The position numbers and the translations under genes were made by a program. This document shows positions 1 to 6,762 of a stretch of DNA of 13,321 bases, piece after piece. The DNA lies in contig MU657513.1 of the NCBI GenBank assembly GCA_026770575.1, forward strand, positions 25,630 through 38,950. The letters are read 5' to 3'. The notes beneath the pieces were generated by a model. It did not search any database and was not told where the DNA came from. It saw only the letters and a program-made list of their open reading frames with translations. Every line of letters starts with the position of its first letter. The first letter of the stretch is position 1. The stretch is from Pelagophyceae sp. CCMP2097 (Eukaryota; Sar; Pelagophyceae).

Positions 1-252
1 TGACGGGGCGGGTCCATACGTACTGGGGTGGTATATGACCGGTCCCGCACGATTGCCGCGAATGGCGCTTCAGACGAGCCAAAACTGACGTTTTTATTTT
101 CAGTTTGAGCGTTTTTAACAGAAGATTTTTGCGGGACCGGGCATCGTGGGACTCAGCGCGACGTCCCCTACCACCCCCAACAGAAGCAAAACAGCCCCCG
201 ACGAAAACTGCAGTTGGCAGTAAGTCTTTGGGGTTATAACCGATCCCCCTTG

Positions 253-263
253 TACAATTGTAG
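253..263 (+). promoter_or_regulatory. TACAATTGTAG motif upstream of the BTB-kelch gene
   Basis: This 11-base motif has an 8-base palindromic core (ACAATTGT). It ends 52 bases before the ATG at 316. The same 11 bases recur at 4148-4158, upstream of the divergently oriented GNAT-PhzF gene. A shared position near two gene starts suggests a core promoter or transcription-factor site. Two copies in one window are suggestive, not proof. Confidence 0.35.
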
Positions 264-268
264 ACGCT

Positions 269-301
269 GAGCCTGAGCAGGCTCCTGAGAGACTCGGAGC
301 C
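269..301 (+). promoter_or_regulatory. Overlapping hairpins in the BTB-kelch leader
   Basis: GAGCCTG (269-275) pairs with CAGGCTC (278-284) across a two-base loop. GGCTCC (280-285) can instead pair with GGAGCC (296-301), with extra GAG/CTC pairing inside. The two stems share bases 280-284, so they exclude each other. They lie 14-47 bases before the start codon. A role in translation is possible but inferred. The repeated CCTGAG word that builds them also lies near other gene starts here. Confidence 0.25.
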
Positions 302-315
302 TGAGCGACGCGACG

Positions 316-1890
316 ATGGCGGCCCTCTCCCCGAACGATTTGACCGCCGCGCTCGAGGCCGTCCAGCGGACCAACACGGCGCACGCCTCTGCGATCGCCG
401 CCCTCGAGCGGGCCTTTAACACCGAGATGGTACGCCTTTTAAAACTACGTTGCATGATTGGCGCTGCGACGCTGCGACCATCGCAGGCCCAGCTCGCAAG
501 CGACCGGCAAGCGCTCGAGGACGACCGCGCGGCCTTTATCCGAGAAACGGACGAGAAGCTCGCGCGCGAAGAAGAGCTGCAGGAGCGCATGCGTGCATCT
601 GCGCCACCGCCCGACGAGCTGGTCAAGCTCAACGTGGGCGGCGCGCGCTTCGAGACGTCGCGGGCCGTGCTGACAAAGGTCGAGGACTCGATGCTCGGGC
701 GCATGTTTGGCCGCTGCGACGCGATGCTGTAGGCGGACCCTTTAGACGGGTCCATCTTCATCGACCGCGACGGCGAGCGCTTCGGCATGCTCCTCGACTT
801 TCTGCGCGGCAATCCTCCAGACGGCCCGCGCATGCAGAGGGCGATCCGCGCATTACCCGAGGCCGCGCGGGACACGATGGTCGAGGAGCTGGATTACTTT
901 AGCCTCGAGGCTGCCGTGTTCGGCGGGCGGCCGTGGACCGACGACGCGACGTTCCGACCGGGGCCGGAGATGAACGAAACACGTGCTTGGTTTGCTGCCG
1001 TTTCTGCTGGTGGGCGTGTTATTTTCTTCGGTGGATTGGCTGATTATGATACCACGACGGAAGTACTCGACACGCAGACGATGGCGTTTACAGCTGGGCC
1101 GGACATGCTCTCGCTACGAATGGGAGGTGCAGTGGTGCAGATCGATGAAGAACGGGTGCTGGTGGTGGGTGGATTAGATGACAATGGCGATGCTTTAAAC
1201 ACGACGGAGATCTTCCACCTCTCGACGCAGACGTTCACGCCGGGGCCGGACATGCAATCGCCACGAGGCGTTTGCACTGCCGTCGCACTCGACGCTCGCA
1301 GGATCCTCGTCGTTGGCGGTAACGAGGGCGAGGGCGCGTCTTCACTGTCGAGCACGGAAATCCTCAGCCTGGACACGATGGCCTTTGCGCCTGGGCCTGC
1401 CATGGCCACTCCACGCAGTGGATGCGCGACCGTCGCGCTCGACGAGCACCGCATCTTGGTGGCCGGTGGCAGTTCAGTTTCGGAACGTTTGAATACGACA
1501 GAAATCCTCGACATCCGGACTATGGCGTTCGCACCCGGTCCGTCGATGGGATCGGAACGCATTTGTTGCGCGGCCGTGTCCGTCGACGCGCAGCACGTCC
1601 TTATCATCGGCGGACGAGACACATCAGAAAGTGCATTGGCCACGACAGAGCTCCTCGACGTGGCGGCGCTGGAGTTTTCGCCCGGGCCGACCTTGCTGGC
1701 CAGGCGCGCTTGGTGCGCGGCCGTTCGGATCGACGTCGCAGAGCCGCAGATCCTCGTGATCGGTGGGCGAAGGCCACGCGACGACAACGAAGGCGACGAC
1801 GACGACTACGACTACAACGACCTCTCGACGACCGAGGTCCTCGCCATTGAAGATCACATGACCGCGCGGTCGACGCGCTGCCGACCCTGA
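316..1890 (+). CDS. BTB/POZ (KCTD-type) - kelch repeat protein, interrupted by one in-frame stop
   Basis: Likely a cullin-3 ubiquitin-ligase adaptor or other protein-interaction scaffold, by family knowledge only. The frame from ATG 316 to TGA 1890 is 524 codons. Residues 10-100 are a charged, coiled-coil-like helix. Residues 102-190 are a T1/KCTD-type BTB fold (KLNVGG, ARFETSR, DGSIFIDRDGERF, LLDFLR). Residues 213 to about 510 form six kelch blades, each with a PGP-x-M start, a hydrophobic strand ending in GG, and a TTEIL-type strand. The last blade carries an acidic Asp/Tyr insert. Oddity: codon 139 (730-732) is TAG, between the MFGRCDAML and ADPLDGS segments, where one residue (Gln in an inferred CAG) would fit. 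No GT-AG intron removes it without damaging the BTB fold. Bases 430-486 could be a 57-bp in-frame GT-AG intron. The gene may be a young pseudogene, a null allele, or carry a sequence error. Confidence 0.8.
730..732 (+). other. In-frame TAG stop inside the BTB domain
   Basis: Frames on both sides are identical and both encode recognisable KCTD-type BTB sequence, so this is a single nonsense codon with no frameshift. CAG to TAG is the simplest change. Translation would stop at 138 residues and lose the second half of the BTB fold and all kelch blades. An alternative restart at ATG 787 would give a kelch-only protein of 367 residues. Confidence 0.75.
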
Positions 1891-2029
1891 ACGCTCCATC
1901 GCACCGGTCGCGACGTCACCCCGCGACAAGGCCGCGCCGCCTCCCGACATCCGACCCTCTAAGACGGCGGTTGCGGAGGGCCGAGGGACGGGGCCGCGCC
2001 TCTGCGGCGGTGTCCAAGGCCTTTCGTGC
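1891..2029. other. Convergent intergenic spacer
   Basis: 139 bp separate the ends of two convergent genes, the BTB-kelch gene (+) and the GNAT-PhzF gene (-). It is GC-rich. I see no open frame with protein-like composition and no clear polyadenylation signal. Confidence 0.5.
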
Positions 2030-4063
2030 TTAGTCGCGCGCCGGCGTCTGCGGCGGTGGGATCTTGCCGCGCAAAGTCTCAACGGCGCCGCCGGCGATGC
2101 GGACGCGCCCCGCCTCGACGCGGCACCGTACGACGCCGCCGCGTTTCGAGGCCTGAAAGTCGGAGCATTTCATAAACCTCGCGTCTCTTTGCCGGCGTAT
2201 CTTTGCCGGCGTCTCGGGTCGCACCTGGTGGCCGATGACCTCGTCTTTGCCGTATCGACTTTTGAAGAGCGGCGCCAACGCGCATTGGGCTGAACCGGTG
2301 ACGGGATCTTCGGGTATGCCAACACGCGGCCCAAAGCAGCGATACCTGAGCGGACCGTCAACGCACGGGGAGCGGGGGCGCGTGCGGGGTCGGAGACACG
2401 CGTGGGTCGGAGATGCCCAATTGTCTGCGTATGGTGCGTCGGACGCCGGTCGGGACGTGTAGTCGGCTTCGCCGGCGGCCCTCGCGCCGGCGGCGTAGGG
2501 GACGACGAGGCGGCAGTCGATGGCCGCGAGGAGCGCCATGTCCGGCTCGAGGCCCAAGATGACCTAATGGTTTCCCGGTAAACGGACGAGCTACGGTTTC
2601 CGAGTCAACGGAGTTTCCGGGTAAAGGACGACCACCGTCGACGGTCGCCTCCTCACCTCCGCCTTTTCGATTTCGCACTGCACGTCGTTCATGGCCGTGC
2701 GGTGCACGTTTGCCGGCGCCGAGGCGAGTTTCAGCGCGGCGGCGAGCGCGGCGGCGAGCGTCGGGTCGTTGATGCGCGGCGGGTTTTCGTCCAACGGAAA
2801 ATCCAGCTCAATCAGGCCATCCGCCCGCAGTTCCGCGGCGACGGCGCCCGCGCGCTTTGTCGCAAAGTCGACGCGCGGGCCCGCGACGCGCCGCGACGAG
2901 AAGAGCGCGTGGGCGGCTGCCAGAGTGGCCTGCGCGATTCCCGGCTCGCGCGGCCCTTTTTTTTCTCGCGCTTCTCCCCAGGGTCAAACTCACGTGGCCG
3001 CAGAGGTCGACCTCGCAGGTCGGGGAGAAGTAGCGGATGTTGGCTTGGGCGCCGCCTTGGCACGTGACAAAAGCCGTCTCGCTCAAATTGTTCTCCAGCG
3101 CGACGTTTTGCATCCACTTCTCGAGGGCCTAACACGGTCGCTGTTCCGACTCACCATTATTCAAACTTACGATTTCGTCGTGCGGAACGTCTTCGAGGAA
3201 GACGACTGCCGCAGGATTGCCCGAAAACGCCATTTCCGTAAAGCTGTCGACGACGACGATATCCGTGGCCCACTTGCAGTCCAAGGAGCACTGGAGCCAT
3301 GGCTCCGAACCGTGGACCACGGCAGAGGGGCCGTCGACGGAGAAACCCGCGGCGAGGTAGAGCTTGAGCAGATTCGCTTTGGCGATGAGCATCACCTTTT
3401 CCACGCCGTCGCCCCGGCCGCAGACCTCTGCGACGTAGCGCCGCAGCGCTGCCGTCGCAACGCCGCGCCGCCGGAATGTCGGATCGACGACGACGGAGTG
3501 GACGGCCAGCACTCGACCCTACCCTTGCCGGTATGCCACATCGGCGCCCGCTTCGCATCGCACCGCTGCGTCGTGGTGGCCCATGGCCTCTTGGGTGTAG
3601 GCTGCGCAGCGCGTCCCGCAGATGAAACCGGCGAGGGTTCCGCCACAGTAGACCTACAATATATGCGTCTTCTCCTGGCATCACATGCCGCAGAGCCATT
3701 TGTACCGTCTGCGACTGGTTTCCGACCACCGGGTTTCCGACGACTGGCTCTCCGACCCGATTCCTCTACGCAGCCCCGGACGACGCGGAAGTAGTCGCCA
3801 GCATCGGTCATCCGCGCCCGCAGCGTCTCGGGCGACGCCGCCTCGTCCGCCTGAAAAACACCAGTCTCGCACGGCATGACGACGCAAGCGTGCGACGTCG
3901 CTGGCATGCAACGACAGCGACGTCCACCGATCCCGCCATCCGTTTGCACGCCGCCACTCCACAAGCAACGCACCGGGTACGACGCCGCCTCGAGCGCCGC
4001 GACGCGGACCAGCGTCGCCGCGACGCGGACCAGCGTGAGCGGGCGTAGGTCGAGCAGCGCCAT
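2030..4063 (-). CDS. GNAT acetyltransferase - PhzF family fusion protein (9 exons, 455 aa)
   Basis: Exons on the minus strand: 4063-3974, 3850-3770, 3653-3564, 3518-3171, 3128-2994, 2929-2657, 2563-2457, 2345-2225, 2152-2030. Introns are all GT-AG: 123, 116, 45, 42, 64, 93, 111 and 72 bp. The join gives 1368 nt with no internal stop. Residues 1 to about 168 are a GNAT (AANAT-like) fold: LEAASYP/ADEAAS, GFICGTRC, HSVVVDP, the acetyl-CoA loop RRRGVATAAL (about 103-112), and a C-terminal VVHGSEPWL strand. From about residue 173 a PhzF fold begins (VVVDSFTEMAFSGNPAAV). It keeps the family's catalytic Glu (SETAF, E220), His (DLCGH, H248), Asp (PEDPVTGSA, D388) and Ser393, and ends with QASKRGG. 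PhzF proteins are isomerase/epimerase-like enzymes. GNATs move acetyl from acetyl-CoA to amines. The substrate is unknown. Low-confidence parts are only the exact first exon and start. A 21-bp tandem duplication lies in exon 1. The protein appears cytosolic, with no signal peptide or membrane segment seen. Confidence 0.88.
3129..3170 (-). other. 42-bp intron in the PhzF part
   Basis: The donor is GTAAGT and the acceptor GTTAG. Removing it joins PHDEI to ALEKWMQ, restoring the continuous PhzF N-terminal helix that leads to the SETAF catalytic motif. Its length is a multiple of three, but the acceptor TAG is in frame, so a retained copy would end translation. It is the shortest intron supported in this window. 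Confidence 0.85.
3519..3563 (-). other. 45-bp intron in the GNAT part
   Basis: The donor is GTGCGA and the acceptor GGTAG. Splicing joins HHDAA to GRVLAVHSVVV, which matches the usual GNAT spacing before the HSV-x-V-x-P strand. It removes an in-frame TAG (3521-3519) that otherwise looks like a nonsense mutation. Confidence 0.8.
3995..4036 (-). repeat. Perfect 21-bp tandem duplication in exon 1 of the GNAT-PhzF gene
   Basis: Bases 3995-4015 and 4016-4036 are identical. In the coding strand they encode TLVRVAA twice, just before LEAASYP. This is the first beta strand of the GNAT fold, where one copy is expected, so the duplication adds seven residues without changing frame. It looks recent because there are no differences between copies. 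Confidence 0.85.
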
Positions 4064-4180
4064 CCAGTGGAGTGAGTACTCAGGCAGTCAGTCAGACCGA
4101 ATCAGTGATTAGGAATTCCTAGTAGGAATTCCTAGTACTAGGAATCCTACAATTGTAGTCACTAGGCTACCCTTTCATAA
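4064..4180 (-). promoter_or_regulatory. Palindrome-rich promoter region of the GNAT-PhzF gene
   Basis: This AT-richer stretch just upstream of ATG 4063 holds two copies of the perfect palindrome TAGGAATTCCTA (4110-4121, 4123-4134). It also holds CTAGTACTAG (4132-4141), CTACAATTGTAG (4147-4158) and GAGTACTC (4074-4081). The segment 4124-4148 can also fold on itself as one long imperfect hairpin. The CTACAATTGTAG element shares 11 bases with a site upstream of the BTB-kelch gene. A promoter role is inferred from position. Confidence 0.4.
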
Positions 4181-4602
4181 AATTGGAAGCTGGGCTGCAC
4201 ACCGTGACGTTGACGCTCTTTTCATTGAACGCTATGGACCGGGATGACAGGAAGAGTTCAGGGCGATGGTGGGTCGGCCGGAGTGTTTTGGTGGTGTTGT
4301 TGTTGTGTTGACGCGCGTGTTGGTGTTTTCGTCGCTGTGGTGGTGACGGTGGCGGCGACGGCGACTGCCGCGCCGCGCCGCCGGCCGCTCGTTCGCTGCG
4401 CTGCGCTCGCGCGCGCGCCGCTTGGCCGCGCCGACGACCAACGCCGACGCACGTGCGCCGACGCGCGGCGCACCTTTCGCCCGTGACGCGTGACGCGTGG
4501 CCCGTGCCATCGTCCGCGCCGGTGCGCGCCGACGCGCCCGCGCCTGCGTGCCTGCGTCGCAGCCCTCGCCGTCGATGTCGACGTCTCGGCGCGCCGTGCC
4601 GA
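4181..4602. other. Non-coding, low-complexity tail next to the retroelement
   Basis: On the minus strand this follows the stop of the reverse transcriptase, so part of it may be its 3' untranslated tail. It holds GT/GTT-rich runs (4290-4360), alternating GC stretches around 4370-4440, and a GTGACGC direct repeat near 4483-4497. Open frames through it have Arg/Ala-rich shadow composition and no recognisable domain. Confidence 0.45.
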
Positions 4603-5746
4603 TCAGAGGTCGATGACTTTGACGATGCCGCGCCACCGGTTGCGGTCCTGGGCGATCTCGTACCAGTGCGTTAAGTCCTCCGGCGCGAGGCAGCGGCGCA
4701 GGCAGCTCTGCGCGTGCGTGCCGTAGTGGAGGCGCCCGACCCCGCGGCCGCGCGGGGCTCGCACCCAGCCCGAGAGGAACTTGCGAGGAAGACGGCCAAA
4801 CGGCATGCGCGCGACGTGCCCTAGCCACTTGATGATGCGGCGGTGGATGTAGAAGTCGAGGGAGCGTAGCCGCAGGCGCCGTAGCAGCGTCACCGTCTTG
4901 ATGTGGAACTCGCGCGTGTGCCACATGGTGACGTGGCACATGCCGCGGACGCACTGGTTGAAGAACACCCGGAGCTTCCCGAGCGCGGCGGCGGAGATGG
5001 CCCACGTCTCGCAGCCGTAAAGCAGCGTCGGCAGGATGACGGCGACGAACGCGGCGCGCTTCGCCGCGTACGACACCTGCAACCTGCCGAAAATGCATTT
5101 CCGCAAAAAGCCGAACATCTTGGACGCCGCGGCGATGCGCTCGTCGATGTCGAGGTCGTCGCGCAGGTAGTGGTGGACGAACGAGCCGAGGTACTTGAAC
5201 TGCTCGACGTAGTGCACGAACGCCTCGTCGTCGAACACGATGCGCGACGTGTCGCCGTCACCGTACGTCCTAGAGTGGCCCGGGCAGTAAAGAGCCACCG
5301 TCTTGGCCACCTTGCCGCCGCGGCCGACGTGCATCTCGAGCCCCCAGCGGCCGAAGTGCGCGCGGATCACCGGCACGCCCATGTTCACGTCGGCACGGCT
5401 GCAGAAGATGAAGGCGCTGTCTGTCGGCGTAGAAGGCCGCCGGGAAGTAGAAGCGCTGGCCGCCCCGGAAGAACATGCCGCGGCCACAGATGAGGTCGTC
5501 CTCGATCGTGTGGAACACCGGCTGCTCCCACGTCTTGTCGAGCGTCGAGACAAAGGCGTGGACGAAAATGATGAAGAGCGTCGGGCTGAGCGTGCCGTCC
5601 TGAACGACGCCCATCGTGTTCGAGAACGAGACCTTTTCGCCGCCCATCTCAATCTCGACCTTGACGTCGGAGTGCAGCGCCATGATCAGGCCGCGGAGCT
5701 TGGCCGGCACGCCCATCTTCTCGAGGACCCCGTCGAGTACTAAGGC
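4603..5746 (-). pseudogene. LINE-type (non-LTR) reverse transcriptase, 5'-truncated and frameshifted
   Basis: Two overlapping minus-strand frames join into one retroelement reverse transcriptase. The upstream frame (5746-5423) has KMGVPAKLRGLI, VKVEIEMGGEK, and the active-site approach VVQDGTLSPTLF followed by FYAD. The downstream frame (about 5421-4603) continues with SAFIFCSRADV, FKYLGSFVH, LLYGCETWAI, a Cys/His-rich C-terminal region, KWLGHVARMP, and the stop at 4603. The two frames meet at the YADD box, where one surplus base near 5422 shifts the frame. The fingers half of the domain and any endonuclease are absent: a TGA at 5773-5771 lies upstream and homology fades above about 5746. The end pattern resembles RTE-like LINEs of algae. 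This copy cannot be autonomous. Confidence 0.85.
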
Positions 5747-5836
5747 AGCCTGGCAGCTGCGCAGCCCTCGTCAAAAGTTTAGCGATTTCACGCACGGCTC
5801 AGGCTGAGGCTTGCAACTTGTCAAGCAATTCGGTGC

Positions 5837-6137
5837 ATGGGCCTCTTCCGACGCGCTCCCCCGCCCGCCGTCTCGCGCCGCGACTCTTTAGCGTTAGGGC
5901 TCGCGATTGCTGGACTGAGTGTTGGAGTCGTGGGCGTGCTCCTCGGCGCAGCCGCGTGCGTGCTGCACACTCGAGGGGGCAGCGAGGTCGTCGAAGAGCG
6001 TGCTTGCAAGGCACGGTTTTAGGCTCGCAGTTGCCGTCGTCGCGCTGGTCCAGGCGCGCAAAGCCCGAGCCGACGTCGGCAAGGAGGCCGAGGGCAAGGA
6101 GGCCGAGGGCAATTCGGCCGACGGCAAGGAGGCTTGA
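5837..6137 (+). CDS. Small hydrophobic membrane protein, one intron (77 aa)
   Basis: Not recognised as a known family. Exon 1 is 5837-5955, a GT-AG intron of 67 bp covers 5956-6022 (GTGCGT...TTTTAG), and exon 2 is 6023-6137. Unspliced, the frame ends at 6022. Splicing fuses GVVGVLLGAAA to LAVAVVALVQ, making one long hydrophobic stretch (residues about 17-49) behind an Arg-rich start. That fusion is the main evidence for the intron. The C-terminus is a hydrophilic tail of 15-bp repeats (GKEAE, GKEAE, GNSAD, GKEA). A membrane location is likely; the function is unknown. The next ORF begins one base after the stop. A second intron at 6075-6138 (GT...AG, 64 bp) would instead join this membrane anchor in frame to that ORF, giving 229 residues, but its acceptor GAG is weak. 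Confidence 0.55.
6078..6134 (+). repeat. 15-bp tandem repeat coding GKEAE-like units
   Basis: The first two units (6078-6092 and 6093-6107) are identical. The third (6108-6122) has diverged and the fourth (6123-6134) is cut short by the TGA. They form the charged tail of the small membrane protein. Confidence 0.75.
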
Positions 6138-6138
6138 G

Positions 6139-6657
6139 ATGCCCGGGCAGATGCAGCAACTGCTGCGGCGCCTCTCGCCGACGAAGCGCGTCCTCGGCGT
6201 CTTCTCGGCCCAGCGCATGTGCGCCGCCGGCTTGCATCGGAATGATTTCGGTATGGCACTTTCCGACCCCTACCTCTCCTTGGCCACCCCGCTCGTCGCC
6301 ACCCCGCTCGCCGTCTTCCCCCAGGGCGACGCGGCGTGGTGGCGCCGCCTCGCGGACGAGCACGACGCGAAGCTCGTCCTTGGATTCGGCGATGCGGCGG
6401 ACATGGACCAGTTGCACCGCATCTGCGACGGCGCGGGCCTGGCCTTTGCAAAATTCCACTCGATTCCCACCATTGAACTAGTCATCCAGCGTGCTTCAGA
6501 GCATCCAGAGCTCTACGACTTCCTCTCTGAAGATGCAGAGGACCGTCTACGGGCACTCGCGACCTGGGACCATCTCCAACCTGATCATCTCGCGGCTGTC
6601 CTGCTCAACGAAGCCCTTTGGGAACATTCCGGCGGCTGGCACAACACATTCGGCTAG
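6139..6657 (+). CDS. Uncharacterised protein (172 aa)
   Basis: I do not recognise this protein. It starts at the ATG in TGAGATG and ends in TAG 6657. The composition is protein-like and balanced, unlike the Arg-rich shadow frames. It has hydrophobic patches (LATPLVATPLAVF, AKLVLGFGDAADM) and predicted helices in the second half (DRLRALATWDHL, LAAVLLNEALWEH). There is no signal peptide. The ATG lies one base after the preceding stop, unusual for a eukaryote. It may be the C-terminal part of one gene with the membrane segment at 5837, through an intron at 6075-6138, or a downstream cistron. Confidence 0.55.
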   Translation: MPGQMQQLLRRLSPTKRVLGVFSAQRMCAAGLHRNDFGMALSDPYLSLATPLVATPLAVFPQGDAAWWRRLADEHDAKLVLGFGDAADMDQLHRICDGAGLAFAKFHSIPTIELVIQRASEHPELYDFLSEDAEDRLRALATWDHLQPDHLAAVLLNEALWEHSGGWHNTFG

Positions 6658-6762
6658 ACAGCGCGGGGCACGTTCGGCCGAGCCGAAACGGCCTTGTCTT
6701 AAAAAGCTTCTTGCCGGGTTTCCTGAAAAGCTTCCTAGGAATTCCTAGGACTCTTTCTAGAT
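6658..6762. repeat. Convergent spacer with direct repeat and 18-bp palindrome
   Basis: The spacer lies between two convergent genes. A 21-bp unit at 6710-6730 is repeated at 6766-6786 with one mismatch. The second copy includes the last seven codons (LFRKPGK) of the EGF-repeat gene on the minus strand. Between them sits TCCTAGGAATTCCTAGGA (6733-6750), a perfect 18-bp palindrome that contains the same TAGGAATTCCTA core found twice at 4110-4134. Confidence 0.7.

Larger units (their letters stand above)
1..315. other. Intergenic region upstream of the BTB-kelch gene
   Basis: I see no convincing coding frame here. The stretch is more AT-rich than the genes, especially around 85-130. It holds an 11-bp perfect inverted repeat (CCGGTCCCGCA at 39-49 and its complement at 130-140) and a small AAACTGA/TCAGTTT hairpin near 81-107. 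The last 65 bases, from the TACAATTGTAG motif at 253-263 to the start codon, look like the promoter and leader of the next gene. Whether the left part is the end of another gene cannot be told from this window. Confidence 0.5.

Noticed and set aside
729..745. 17-bp GT...AG segment around the TAG of the BTB-kelch gene as an intron
   Set aside because: Too short, not a multiple of three, and its removal would break the frame of the BTB domain.
1044..1787. Antisense frame with a regular repeat pattern across the kelch region
   Set aside because: The periodicity comes from the kelch repeats on the coding strand.
3519..3521. In-frame TAG in the GNAT domain, first read as a nonsense mutation
   Set aside because: It is the acceptor of a 45-bp GT-AG intron whose removal restores normal GNAT spacing.
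2691..3794. 367-codon plus-strand open frame
   Set aside because: It lies antisense to the GNAT-PhzF exons. Its Arg/Ala-rich composition has no domain, and it is explained by codon bias of the opposite strand.
4232..5098. 288-codon minus-strand frame overlapping the reverse transcriptase
   Set aside because: Shadow frame of the retroelement extended through a low-complexity GC-rich tail; no recognisable protein.
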